Shown here: in pieces, positions 34,701-42,826 of the stretch
Layout: each line of letters begins with the position of its first letter
How positions within the stretch are numbered: the stretch's first letter is position 1
NCBI RefSeq assembly: GCF_900086655.1
Contig: NZ_LT575476.1
Span: 2,639,869 to 2,703,868 of the forward strand
Length of the DNA stretch: 64,000 bases
Direction: 5' to 3'
DNA from: Paenibacillus tuaregi
Lineage (GTDB): Bacteria > Bacillota > Bacilli > Paenibacillales > Paenibacillaceae
The notes under the pieces: model-generated
What the model was told of the DNA's origin: nothing
What the model saw: the letters and a program-made list of their open reading frames with translations, nothing else
Database searches by the model: none
Translations under genes and position numbers: made by a program

Positions 34701-35027
34701 GGTATGCGCCCAGGAGCTTTCCGACGGCGCAAGAGAAACGGTCCGAAGCAGTTTGTACTCTTCGAGGTCGATCACATTAAGGAAGCCGGGCTTTCCTTTA
34801 CTGGTGGCGTACATCACGGGTTTTCCATCCTCGTAACCTACGGTTCCGTTAAAGACAGCTACCGTGTAATTGTTGGGAACAAGCAATTCTTCAGGTTCGC
34901 TGAAGTTTTTTTGAGAAAGTTTGGATTCCTCCGCTTGGGCAGGAGCAGGCTGGACGGGAAACATCGCAAATACAAGTAAACAGCTCATGAATATGGTGAT
35001 CAGGTTGAAAGAAGACTTTTTCATCAT
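31770..35027 (-). CDS. Large secreted beta-propeller protein with carbohydrate-binding and FIMAH-like modules
   Basis: This 1085-residue protein has a Sec signal peptide (MMKKSSFNLITIFMSCLLVF ending near AQA-EE). Residues about 50-660 hold many short beta repeats with NGMLYVAAEG, QGRVYVGTYPGGKIWQYDP-like units, a PQQ/WD-type propeller. About 690-840 is a CBM4/9-like jelly roll (NAGLEQPEESGKLPGW...YYDDFSV). About 840-1000 is an Ig-like/OmpL47-type region (IDKTAPKIQFSG). The last about 80 residues (YKGMAGLIDKFLSNDPQLAE onward) resemble FIMAH. No glycosidase catalytic site was recognised, though some lyases use propellers. It is the last gene of a sugar operon, so binding or cleaving the source polysaccharide is likely. 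Confidence 0.82.
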   Translation of the reverse strand: MMKKSSFNLITIFMSCLLVFAMFPVQPAPAQAEESKLSQKNFSEPEELLVPNNYTVAVFNGTVGYEDGKPVMYATSKGKPGFLNVIDLEEYKLLRTVSLAPSESSWAHTVAPNGMLYVAAEGSGARLWEYSPVTHEAVQVAQFEGQSVSNSITTDEQGRVYVGTYPGGKIWQYDPATKQVRDYGRVIGALDQEYVRSIAYQGGYIYAGTAHEQIVRVDLATGEKTNIAASLSVKNDTVYDLSTIDNRYLFARYTDGSGIPGEGYIYDTTTGTWLDVELQQVTGLHATDSVDGKLYYMSEKKLKTFDLVTHQVEETGMTYESGFRGADWVEFKNNPELPGKTLVTVRYDGGVAMLNIDTKKVIVKPPIIPGLPGVVNRLQSVSKTQLITTGSQARSSLVDLETMTSKPFSIGQADSVYPIGNKVYMGVYPEGGLYVYDLNQEPGSTNPQRLAVLGNDQERLVHMSEGDGKLFISTISGYGTLGGSLTVHDTATGETKVHRNVVQNQSVLSTAYVDGKVFGSTTIRGGLGSTPSEQQAKIFVWDVQKEQKIKEFTLDIPELVDPIFIGDLSLGPDGLIWGASYEYIFAIDPDTYKLVKYKKIYPKLYYTQWHHHPMRWSEDGLLYVLFNNKLTVIDPETLDFKTLTDTSRFDLGMDGNLYFTDSATNTVLYRIKVDGEIVSEPPGLPLPVNNAGLEQPEESGKLPGWTSMFATSGDAYFERSGSKRYAGNYSLKTTDLIRTASVAVQSDPIALSPGEEYTASTQIYIESGQPGFMFRFYNAEGQSLSTLETHLDESRLHQWQKVTLRGKAPEGTAYARLIAVTSRYNISTAYYDDFSVTVKDNTAPLTKITFNPQANEQGWHHEDVSITLNSEGAASLFYETTGAERINQRETAGSTTEFKVSAEGITSVNYWAKSAYGVSGVPSTTEVKIDKTAPKIQFSGKPVYEVDDVIRIECSAQDALSGVSKSDCDAVLTDSPAYLTGIGVHLVNASASDIAGNAAKSSFSYEVILTYKGMAGLIDKFLSNDPQLAERLKEQWFKVQRADESGNEGGKKGALNGFIYQVQAESGKGLAQEHAELLVQLGSQI

Positions 35028-35050
35028 GTATTCCCCCCTTCTTCATGTCA

Positions 35051-36058
35051 TTAAAAATACTTGATTAACGTGGCTAGGGCCCCTTGAGCCGAGTCGGACT
35101 GGTAATTGCCATAGGCTTCAAACGCTTCTTCCAACGCAAACCTATGCGTGATAGCAGGACTTACCGTAATTCGCTTATCAGCAAGCAACCTGATATACTC
35201 ATCCATATTTCTTCCTTCCGTCCAGCGTACGAAACCGATGGGATAATCCTGATTGTCCTTCTCGTACTGCATATCGTACCTTCCAGGACCGCCCGCTCTC
35301 GAGATCAGGACCTGGGCTTCTTTGCGAAACATCAAATCTCTTGAGAACTTCATGGACAAATCACCGACAATCACGACCTTTCCCCGGTCACGAAGCCACT
35401 CAAGCGACTTGTTGATCAGCATTTCTCCAGGTCCGCCAGCACATAAGAGAATGGAATCAAACCCGTATCCCCCCGTTTCGTTCACCACAAAACGTTCCAC
35501 TTCCTCTTCACTTGAAAAGCCCGCTTGAATTCCCATCTGCTCCTGAAGCAGCTGAACCCTTGCTTCGCTCAGATCGTATGCAGCAGTGTGACATGCACCA
35601 GCAGCGGCAATTTGGGCTACAAGATTACCGAGAATACCCAGTCCAACGACAAGCACCTTGTCGCCGAACCTCACGTCGGCTATACGCAGTGCATGTATGG
35701 CAATCGCCCCGAGCCCTGTAAATGCGGCCTCCTCAGGTTTGACATGATGAGGCACTTTGGTTACTAGATTGGTCGGCACCGAAATCACCTCTGCATGTCT
35801 TACATAGGGCACACCGTAACAAGCCACCCGGTCTCCCGGAAGAATATCTCTGACTTCACTTCCCGTTTTTTCCACAATCCCAACAGCGCTATAGCCAAGG
35901 TATACGGGAGATACGCCTGATCTCTTAATCGCACTCATCTCCGTACCGGGACTAATCGCCGAATATTCGGTTCTCACTTGGACATGTCGTTTGTTTAGTT
36001 CGGGGATATTTGCTTGCAGTATCGTAACTTTTCCTTCCTTCGCAGCAACGATTTTCAT
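35051..36058 (-). CDS. Zinc-type alcohol/polyol dehydrogenase family protein
   Basis: This 335-residue MDR superfamily protein has an N-terminal GroES-like domain (SAISPGTEMSAIKRSG, LGYSAVGIVEKTG, GDRVACYG) and a Rossmann domain with VVGLGILGNLVAQIAAAGA (about 138-156). The SPGTE motif in place of the usual zinc Cys matches bacterial dehydrogenases of the BchC/threonine-dehydrogenase-like type found in sugar operons. The ATG follows AGGAGG. It is 26 bases after the LplC-type permease gene. It probably oxidises a sugar, inositol-like or sugar-acid intermediate together with the Gfo/Idh enzyme upstream; substrate unknown. Confidence 0.85.
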   Translation of the reverse strand: MKIVAAKEGKVTILQANIPELNKRHVQVRTEYSAISPGTEMSAIKRSGVSPVYLGYSAVGIVEKTGSEVRDILPGDRVACYGVPYVRHAEVISVPTNLVTKVPHHVKPEEAAFTGLGAIAIHALRIADVRFGDKVLVVGLGILGNLVAQIAAAGACHTAAYDLSEARVQLLQEQMGIQAGFSSEEEVERFVVNETGGYGFDSILLCAGGPGEMLINKSLEWLRDRGKVVIVGDLSMKFSRDLMFRKEAQVLISRAGGPGRYDMQYEKDNQDYPIGFVRWTEGRNMDEYIRLLADKRITVSPAITHRFALEEAFEAYGNYQSDSAQGALATLIKYF

Positions 36059-36084
36059 TAGATAGAGCTCCTCCTTATGCCTAT

Positions 36085-36948
36085 TTAGCCTTTTTCCGAA
36101 CCGAGCATCACCCCTTTGGCGAAATACTTCTGAGCAAACGGATAGATGAGCAGAACGGGAATCATGGAAAGCACGATGGTTGCATTTTTGATGGACTGAG
36201 GGGCAATGGCTGAACGATCCACAAGTCCCGCGTCGTTTTCTGCGCTGTAGATTAGCATATCCCGCAGCACGACCTGCAAAGGATATTTATCCGGGTCGTT
36301 CAAGTAAATCAGCGGCAGGAAAAAGCTGTTCCAGTGACCCATGAAATAAAAAAGTCCGATGGAAGCAAGCGCAGGCTTGGATAAGGGAATGACAATGTTG
36401 AACAGAATCCGGTATTCGGAAGCTCCATCGATCAGGGCCGCTTCGCGGATCTGGGAAGACATGTTTTCGTAAAAGCTTTTTAGGATGATCAGTTCCATGG
36501 TCCAGATGGCATTGGGAAGTACGAGTGCCCAAACCGAATTCGTTAACCCCAGCTGCTGCACGACCACATAAGTGGGAATAATGCCGGGATTCAGGAACAT
36601 GGTTAGAACGATGGCCATCATAAAAAACTTGCGTCCGAAAAATCCTTTTTGGGACAAAGGATACGCGGCAACAGCCGTAAAAAGTAAATTCACAAACGTG
36701 CCGAATGCCGTATAAAAAATAGAATTCAGGTAGGCTCTTGGAATCGTGTCATTTTTAAGCACCTCGGCATAAGCCCCAAAGTTCAGACCTTTCGGGAAAA
36801 GAAACACCCTACCTTGAACGACTGCTGCTGTATCGCTTAAAGAAACGGCCGTAATGTACACGATGGGATAGAGTGTCGCTACAGCAACAAGGCAGAGTAT
36901 CAACGTATTCATGACATCAAAAACAGATATTTTGCGCTCTCCTACCAT
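36085..36948 (-). CDS. Carbohydrate ABC transporter permease, LplC/YtcP type
   Basis: This 287-residue permease has six predicted helices and the EAA loop EAALIDGASEYRILFNIVIPLSKP (about 190-213). The ending FVKGVMLGSEKG-like KYFAKGVMLGSEKG is characteristic of LplC/YtcP members. The start lies inside the end of the upstream permease gene (7-base overlap) with GGGAGG before it. With the LplB-type partner and the lipoprotein upstream it forms an importer for oligosaccharides; no ATPase gene is here, so a shared MsmX-like ATPase is expected. Confidence 0.92.
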   Translation of the reverse strand: MVGERKISVFDVMNTLILCLVAVATLYPIVYITAVSLSDTAAVVQGRVFLFPKGLNFGAYAEVLKNDTIPRAYLNSIFYTAFGTFVNLLFTAVAAYPLSQKGFFGRKFFMMAIVLTMFLNPGIIPTYVVVQQLGLTNSVWALVLPNAIWTMELIILKSFYENMSSQIREAALIDGASEYRILFNIVIPLSKPALASIGLFYFMGHWNSFFLPLIYLNDPDKYPLQVVLRDMLIYSAENDAGLVDRSAIAPQSIKNATIVLSMIPVLLIYPFAQKYFAKGVMLGSEKG

Positions 36949-37919
36949 AAGCCGTTTCCTCCCAGCCGTTTGCTGATCGCATTGGCGGACAGCAGCATCA
37001 CCATGGCCACGAGCGCTTCGAATAGCCCTACTGCGGCCGCATAACTGTAATTCGATTCAAGCAGTCCTTTACGGTATACATACGTTGAAAATACATCGGC
37101 AACACCATAGGTCATCGGATTGTAGAGCAGCAGTACTTTCTCATAACCGACGCGAATCATGGAGCCGGTTTTCAATATAAACATGATGAGCATCGTGGGA
37201 AACAATCCGGGAAGCGTGATATGGCGGATCATATGGAAACGACTGGCGCCGTCCACCTTGGCGGCTTCATAGAGCGTAGGACTGATTCCCGCAATCGCCG
37301 CCAGATAAATGATCGATTCGTATCCAGCGTTCGCCCATATTTCCGAAATGACATAGATCGGACGGAACCAACCCGGATCAACGAGAAAATATTTTTTCTC
37401 GAAACCGAACGCAGCCAGCACTTGATTCAAAATACCATGGTTCGGAGAGAGGAAATCGATAATCATGCTGCTGACAATGACCACGGACAAAAATGCCGGT
37501 AAATAACTGAAGGTTTGAACGGATTTCTTAAACCATTTGTTTCTGACTTCGTTCAGCAGAAGCGCAAGTATGATTGGAAAAGGAAAGCCAAAAATGAGTG
37601 TATAGAGCCCAAGGAGCAGCGTGTTCCGGAACAGCATCCAGAAGTCCTGGTTCGTAAAAAACTTGATGAAATGCTCAAATCCCACCCATTCGCTGCCAAG
37701 CACTCCTGTAAACACGCTGTAGTCTTTGAAGGCAATAATCAATCCATAAAGTGGCCCGTAACGAAAGATGATGTAGAATAGGATGCAAGGAAGAAACAGC
37801 AGAAGCAGCTGCCTGTCGCGTTTAATATGATTCCACGTTTTTCCAAGCCGGCTTCTAAAGCTCTTCTTTGGCACTTCTTTATGGTAAACTGCCGAATGTT
37901 CCGTGCCGATGTCTGCCAT
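36942..37919 (-). CDS. Carbohydrate ABC transporter permease, LplB/YteP type
   Basis: The ATG at 37919 follows GGAGG by about ten bases; a GTG at 37949 in frame has no site. The 325-residue product has six helices, a short cytoplasmic N-terminus, the LplB-type segment FIIFRYGPLYGLIIAFKDY-like IFRYGPLYGLIIAFKDYS (about 50-67), and the EAA loop YEAAKVDGASRFHMIRHITLPGL (about 215-237). It pairs with the downstream LplC-type protein. Such transporters import pectin- or xylan-derived oligosaccharides in related bacteria. Confidence 0.92.
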   Translation of the reverse strand: MADIGTEHSAVYHKEVPKKSFRSRLGKTWNHIKRDRQLLLLFLPCILFYIIFRYGPLYGLIIAFKDYSVFTGVLGSEWVGFEHFIKFFTNQDFWMLFRNTLLLGLYTLIFGFPFPIILALLLNEVRNKWFKKSVQTFSYLPAFLSVVIVSSMIIDFLSPNHGILNQVLAAFGFEKKYFLVDPGWFRPIYVISEIWANAGYESIIYLAAIAGISPTLYEAAKVDGASRFHMIRHITLPGLFPTMLIMFILKTGSMIRVGYEKVLLLYNPMTYGVADVFSTYVYRKGLLESNYSYAAAVGLFEALVAMVMLLSANAISKRLGGNGLW

Positions 37920-38007
37920 AAGATTTTCGCCTCCAATACTTTTTCCCACAAGGAGGGAAACGTTCCATGCCTCGTCCCCTCCAGTTGATACACAGGTTTA
38001 AGTCCTT

Positions 38008-39597
38008 TTATTTGGACTCATTGTATCTTTTTTGCGCTTCATTATAGATCGTCATCAGTTCCTCCACACCGCCTTTGCTGATTTGGCTCTTGAAACTCTC
38101 CCACTCGGCATCACCATAGCTGGCGTCAAGAATATACTTCGAGTTAAATTCTTCAGCCGATTTTTGCAGCGATGTCTGCAATTCGGCGATCTTGGAAGTT
38201 TCTTCGTCCGTAAAATTAAGTATAGGATCAAGTGGTTCGAAACGAATCTCCTTCACGATTTTATCCTGCGCCTCCTGCTCTTTTTCCGAGAAACGATAGT
38301 AGATGCTTCGATGGTCCGGTCTTAGGTAAGCTCCTTCCAGCCACATGGCATAACGATCCTCGAGCACGGTGATATCTACAAGTGGAAGATCCTTTAGTTC
38401 CGGGTAAACCGGATATCCGTCCTTGCCCCATTCGAAGTTAACCCCTTCCACCCCGATGGTCATCAGTTCACTTCCGGATGGGCTGGTCAGATAGTCGAGC
38501 AGTTTGAGCGAAGCTTCTGTATTTTTGTTCTTGGCTACGGCAACGCTGAAATCCGAAACTTCTGGCAGTGATCTGATATGGCCGGTCGGTCCGACGGGAT
38601 TGGCATACCTGAGGTTATAGTCTGGATTTTGCTTCTTGATCTGGTTGTAAAAGAGATCAAGGCGTCCAATCCAGTCAAACGTGACAAACGATTTGTCCGT
38701 CGTCATCTTGGTCGTCCAGGAATCTTGAGTGTCCGTCAAAAATTCCGGATCAAGCAGTTTTTCGTTGTACAGCTTCTTCATGAAATCAAGCATGTCCTTA
38801 TGCTCTTTCTGTACTGCAGCGTACTTCCAGGTTCCATCTTTTTCATCATAATAGGCCGGGTACTGATCCGTATTACCGAGCCCCCAGCCGAAGGCCCAAT
38901 CCCTGAAGATATTGGCCAAGCTTTTGGATGCATAGGGGTAAGAATCGGGATAAGCTTTTTTTACTTTTTTCAAAGCTTCGTAAAACTCGTTTGTGTTCGT
39001 CCATTCCTTAATGCCCAGCTTATCAAAGATATCCTTCCTGTACATGAATCCATGATTCACTTTGCGATTCAGATTATATATAGGCCAGGTATATATATTG
39101 CCGGCTTCATCGCCGAAGGATTTGATGACCCATTTGTTTTCTTCCATATATAGCTTTTTGAAGTTAGGGAGCTGATCCGCGTATTCATTGATGGCAACTA
39201 CACCTTTTTGTTTGCCGATTTTTTTGAGTTCGGCCGGTTTTAGTCCTGTAAATATGTCCGGCAGCTTACCGGATGCCACAATGACTTTTAATTTATCCTG
39301 GTAGGTTTGTGGGGAATAGGTTTGGAAGTTAACTTTAATACCGGTCCGTTTTTCAAGCTCCTGGACAACCAGTTTGCTCGGACCGAGGTCTTTCGCGTTG
39401 CTTGGCAGCATGTACGTGATGGTCGTCGGCTCATTGACAAGAGGCAAAGTCAAGCCGCCTGTATCACCGTACTGTCCGGGCTTCTGGGGCGGCAAGGTGG
39501 CAGAAGCGCCTTTGTCCGTACCGCTGCTGCATGCGGCAAGGATCGAGGTTAACAGCGTGGTTGCAAGCAGTATGGAAATCCTCTTTTTCAGCTTCAT
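38008..39597 (-). CDS. Extracellular solute-binding lipoprotein (family 1, LplA type)
   Basis: The ATG at 39597 follows AAGGAGG by eight bases; a TTG one codon earlier is also possible. The 529-residue product has a lipoprotein signal with LAAC (Cys about 22), followed by a two-lobed sugar-binding fold (PTTITYMLPSNAKDLGPSKL; QDKLKVIVASGKLPDIFTG; GHIRSLPEVSDFSVAVAKN). The large size and motifs match the LplA/YtcQ group that serves LplB/LplC permeases. It delivers an oligosaccharide or sugar-acid ligand to the importer encoded just downstream. Confidence 0.92.
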   Translation of the reverse strand: MKLKKRISILLATTLLTSILAACSSGTDKGASATLPPQKPGQYGDTGGLTLPLVNEPTTITYMLPSNAKDLGPSKLVVQELEKRTGIKVNFQTYSPQTYQDKLKVIVASGKLPDIFTGLKPAELKKIGKQKGVVAINEYADQLPNFKKLYMEENKWVIKSFGDEAGNIYTWPIYNLNRKVNHGFMYRKDIFDKLGIKEWTNTNEFYEALKKVKKAYPDSYPYASKSLANIFRDWAFGWGLGNTDQYPAYYDEKDGTWKYAAVQKEHKDMLDFMKKLYNEKLLDPEFLTDTQDSWTTKMTTDKSFVTFDWIGRLDLFYNQIKKQNPDYNLRYANPVGPTGHIRSLPEVSDFSVAVAKNKNTEASLKLLDYLTSPSGSELMTIGVEGVNFEWGKDGYPVYPELKDLPLVDITVLEDRYAMWLEGAYLRPDHRSIYYRFSEKEQEAQDKIVKEIRFEPLDPILNFTDEETSKIAELQTSLQKSAEEFNSKYILDASYGDAEWESFKSQISKGGVEELMTIYNEAQKRYNESK

Positions 39598-39668
39598 CAA
39601 ACATTCCTCCTTCAGATAGGTGGATCTGATTAACTAGAATCAAGGGGTCACCCCGATATAAGGCTTTA

Positions 39669-40541
39669 TCACATTTCCATGAGGACGGTGCGTTTTTGTA
39701 GACGGCTTTGCTCTGCACACTCCAAGAACCGGATGACTTCCAGCGTTTCAGAGGGATGCACCGTGCACACGCCGTTTTTGAACAAATTCAGGACCGACTT
39801 TAGGAGCTCTTTGTAGCTCGGTTCAAGCGGGACATGCCGGGTAGCTTTTCTGGTGTGCAGGCTTATTCCAAAAGACTCTGGGCCACTTCGGATTCCGCGA
39901 ATCGTTCCCATTCTCCCATCTTTCCAGGTTCCGGTAATGAGATCGTCGTGATCTGTGGAAAAAGCGGTCACTTCCCTGCACCCGGGACCCATGATTCGAA
40001 ACAACAGATCTGCCGCATGGATGCCGTACCAGAAATAATGCCCTTGCGTCGTTTCGACGTGCATCGGGCCGTACACGTCCGCACCCAAGATGTCTCCCCT
40101 TGTGTTTTCGGGCAGGTCTTCTGCATAACGCAAGCTTGAAGCACTCATTAAAGGGATTTGAAACTCTTCCGCGAGTCTGATGATTTCACTTGCGTCTGCT
40201 GTTGACAAAGCAAAAGGCTTATCGATAAATACCGGTTTCTGGTAAGGGCAGATCGCCTTGAACTGATTCAGATGTATTCTTCCGTCGGCACTCAGGATAA
40301 GGATGGCATCGGTGCTTCCAGCAACTTGCTGCATCGTGGGCATTAATCTCACTCCGTATTCTTTCGTCATTCGACCGGCAAAAGTGTCAACACGGCTTAT
40401 ACTGAGCGGAAAATCCAGAGATCCGCCCGCATATGCGGCCGTCACGGTCACATCTGAAAAAAGAGCCTCCTGGCTTTCGTGAAGAATACGGGTGAATGTC
40501 AGGGCATGCGAGCTGTCAAGCCCGATGATTCCGATATTCAT
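39669..40541 (-). CDS. Gfo/Idh/MocA-family dehydrogenase
   Basis: This 290-residue protein has an N-terminal nucleotide-binding fold (MNIGIIGLDSSHALTF) and the catalytic-Lys motif FIDKPFALSTADA (about 107-119, family EKP as DKP). It is somewhat shorter than typical members (330-390). The MNIGIIGLDSSH start, with SSH in place of GxGxxG, marks a recognisable subfamily seen in Firmicute sugar operons. Its ATG overlaps the stop of the DapA-like gene (ATGA). Probable role: NAD-dependent oxidation or reduction of a cyclic sugar intermediate. Confidence 0.85.
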   Translation of the reverse strand: MNIGIIGLDSSHALTFTRILHESQEALFSDVTVTAAYAGGSLDFPLSISRVDTFAGRMTKEYGVRLMPTMQQVAGSTDAILILSADGRIHLNQFKAICPYQKPVFIDKPFALSTADASEIIRLAEEFQIPLMSASSLRYAEDLPENTRGDILGADVYGPMHVETTQGHYFWYGIHAADLLFRIMGPGCREVTAFSTDHDDLITGTWKDGRMGTIRGIRSGPESFGISLHTRKATRHVPLEPSYKELLKSVLNLFKNGVCTVHPSETLEVIRFLECAEQSRLQKRTVLMEM

Positions 40542-41635
40542 GACTGGGAACTAGAAGCAGGCCTAAGCCATTCATCCAGATGCTGCTTCACAAAATCGTC
40601 ATCATTCAGGTGAGGATACTGGCAGTATACACGATCGATTTCCTCTTTTTGTCCTTCGGATAAGGTCTCCTGCGGATTCAAGCACCAGATCCCTCTCATG
40701 AGACCCTGCCTTCGAAGAACCTCGTGTATCCCTGGTATACAGCCAGCAAACTGATGGGCGGGATCAAAAAAAGCGGCGTTGGCATCTGTAATCTCCACGC
40801 TGCGCGTGAGCAAGTCCCGTGACAGCGGCGATCCCTCTTGCTTGCGGAGACGTTTCACTTCTTCCAGCAGCTGGACCGCCTTATGTGTCCAGACTGCGAA
40901 GTGACCCAGCAGCCCGCCAACGATGTCTTTCTCAATGATGCCTTCTTCCGTTTCGAACCGAAAGGTTGTGAGTAGATCCATCAGGATGTTGTCATCGTTC
41001 CCTGTGTACAGTGCAATGTCATCCCGGCGGCTTGAGCAGCATACCGCTCGGACGACATCAATGGTTTGATACCGGTTAAAAGGGGCTATTTTGATAGCGA
41101 TGACATTATCGATTTCGGCAAAAGCCTGCCAAAAACCGAAGCTCAACCTACGACCTCCGACGGAAGGTTGAAGATAAAAACCGATGACCGGCATGATTTC
41201 GGCTATCCTTTCCGTATGCCGAAGCAGGTCTTTCTCGCTCCATTCGTCAAGTCCGCCCATACTCAGCAGCACCGCATCATATCCGAGGTCTTTACTGATC
41301 TGGGCTTCTTCCGTTGCCTGTTCCATATCCCCGCAAACACCCGCCACTTTGATGAAAGGCCGTTGCAAGCGGGCCTGCTCCGTTTCCTCCGCGGCCAAGC
41401 GGAGCACCCGTTCATAGAGGTTAACCTTGGGATCCCGAATCTCGAACTGGGTGGAATGTACGCCAACCGCAATTCCGCCGGCTCCTGAAGCGATATAGTA
41501 ATTTGTCAGGAGCCGTTGATAGACTTCATCCAGCTCTCTTCGTTCATTTAAGGCAAGCGGATGAGCAGGGATGACCAGACCTTCATGGAATGCAGCTGCT
41601 TGTTCCGGCGTAAGGGATGCTTGTGTTTTGTGCAT
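40538..41635 (-). CDS. DapA-like aldolase/lyase family protein
   Basis: The ATG at 41635 follows GGGGAGG and overlaps the upstream stop (TAATG). The 365-residue product is a class I aldolase-fold protein related to DHDPS/NAL: ASGAGGIAVGVHSTQFEIRD resembles the GxxGE loop region, VIGFYLQPSVGG holds the Tyr position, and VIAIKIAPFNRYQT carries the likely Schiff-base Lys (about 200). It is longer than DapA (about 290), with an extended C-terminus. In this context cleavage of a 2-keto-3-deoxy sugar acid is more plausible than lysine synthesis (inference). Confidence 0.82.
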   Translation of the reverse strand: MHKTQASLTPEQAAAFHEGLVIPAHPLALNERRELDEVYQRLLTNYYIASGAGGIAVGVHSTQFEIRDPKVNLYERVLRLAAEETEQARLQRPFIKVAGVCGDMEQATEEAQISKDLGYDAVLLSMGGLDEWSEKDLLRHTERIAEIMPVIGFYLQPSVGGRRLSFGFWQAFAEIDNVIAIKIAPFNRYQTIDVVRAVCCSSRRDDIALYTGNDDNILMDLLTTFRFETEEGIIEKDIVGGLLGHFAVWTHKAVQLLEEVKRLRKQEGSPLSRDLLTRSVEITDANAAFFDPAHQFAGCIPGIHEVLRRQGLMRGIWCLNPQETLSEGQKEEIDRVYCQYPHLNDDDFVKQHLDEWLRPASSSQS

Positions 41636-42651
41636 TAGAACCTCCCCTTCCTTTCCGAAAAATGGGTTGGTTTGTTCCACGTATGTCCGCCGGATTCAAC
41701 CCAATCGGCAATGAAATCAATCATTTCCAGCAAGCCTACTCTCGGATAACCGAATTCGCGAAACGCCTTAGCTGCATTGCTGAGCAGAGCCGTTTCGGAT
41801 TCGCTTCCCTCAAAGGCTGGCGCAGTACTGAACCTTTCAGCAAACTGCTGCGCTGCCCAGCGAACTGACATGGTTTCAGGTCCGGTCACATTCAAAATTT
41901 CGGGAGGGCTTTGGCACTTGAGCAGGCTCCTTAAGGCCATCTCATTGGCATCTCCCTGCCATATTACGTTGGCATGCCCCATCGCAAGCGGCACCGGCTT
42001 GCCTTCGTGAACTTTTTTGGCAATTTCGAGAAGCACTCCATAACGTAAATCAATGGCATAGTTTAAGCGGTACAACAGCATCGGCGTGCCATTCTTGTAA
42101 GAGAAGTATTCAAATATCCGCTCTCTCCCCAGTGTGGATTGTGCATATTCACCGAGAGGTTCAGGGGATACCGATTCATCCACTCCGCCGAGACCAACTG
42201 ATGAAAACGGATACACGTTGCCAGAAGAAAAAACGACGATACGCGAATCTCTATACTTATTTGCCACTCTTCCGGGCAGGTAAGTATTCATTGCCCATGT
42301 ATAATACTCTCTACCCGTGGTACCAAACTTGTTGCCTGCCATGTATATGACGTTATCCGCTGCAGGCAGCTGCATTAACTCTTGATCGTCTAAAAGATCG
42401 CATGAAATCGTCTTTACACCAGCGCTTTCAAGATCGTTCCTCACCTCCTGATCCTGAAATCGGGATACAGCAGTCACCTTCTTGTTCATCCCTCCCGCCT
42501 TGATGGCTTGAGCGGCCAATTTTGCAAGACTTGGACCCATCTTCCCGCCTGCGCCTAATATTAAAAGATCCCCGTCCACTTTATGTAAGTCGTTGATTAG
42601 CCGGTCTGATGCCTCCGAAAGCTTTGCTTCCAATTCAGCCACGGTCTTCAT
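41635..42651 (-). CDS. NAD-dependent epimerase/dehydratase
   Basis: This 338-residue extended short-chain dehydrogenase has LLILGAGGKMGPSLAKLA (about 30-47) for cofactor binding, VIYMAGNKFGTTG (about 100) and VVFSSGNVYPFSSVG with the catalytic Ser (about 140). The usual YxxxK Tyr/Lys is not obvious; GEYAQSTLGRERIFEYFS carries a Tyr but an Arg in the Lys position, so activity is uncertain. It is the first gene of the eight-gene operon, with a candidate promoter/operator at 42680-42700. Likely substrate: a sugar or sugar acid from the imported oligosaccharide. Confidence 0.8.
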   Translation of the reverse strand: MKTVAELEAKLSEASDRLINDLHKVDGDLLILGAGGKMGPSLAKLAAQAIKAGGMNKKVTAVSRFQDQEVRNDLESAGVKTISCDLLDDQELMQLPAADNVIYMAGNKFGTTGREYYTWAMNTYLPGRVANKYRDSRIVVFSSGNVYPFSSVGLGGVDESVSPEPLGEYAQSTLGRERIFEYFSYKNGTPMLLYRLNYAIDLRYGVLLEIAKKVHEGKPVPLAMGHANVIWQGDANEMALRSLLKCQSPPEILNVTGPETMSVRWAAQQFAERFSTAPAFEGSESETALLSNAAKAFREFGYPRVGLLEMIDFIADWVESGGHTWNKPTHFSERKGRF

Positions 42652-42684
42652 CCGAATACAGTCACCTCACTTGTTAAGTTCTAT

Positions 42685-42697
42685 AACTGGATCATAT
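42685..42697. promoter_or_regulatory. Candidate operator of the GntR/SBP-fusion regulator
   Basis: AACTGGATCATAT lies about 35 bases upstream of the epimerase ATG, next to a TATAGA -10-like box on the minus strand. Twelve of 13 positions match AACTGGTTCATAT upstream of the regulator gene itself (44276-44288, other strand). A further partial match, AACTGGTTC, is at 42736-42744. Confidence 0.55.
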
Positions 42698-42770
42698 GTG
42701 GTATTTATTTTCACTAAGAAATTAACATATGCCAAGTTGTCTGTCAACTGGTTCTTTTGTAGTTCATATA

Positions 42771-42808
42771 AAAATAAAAAAAAAGCACCTCCTCATGGCA
42801 GTGCTTTT
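42771..42808 (-). terminator. Terminator of the GntR/SBP-fusion gene
   Basis: AAAAGCAC (42781-42788) pairs with GTGCTTTT (42801-42808), and a run of nine T follows on the minus strand. It lies 18 bases past the regulator stop, separating the regulator transcript from the eight-gene operon. Confidence 0.75.
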
Positions 42809-42826
42809 TAGACTTCTTTTCGTTTT

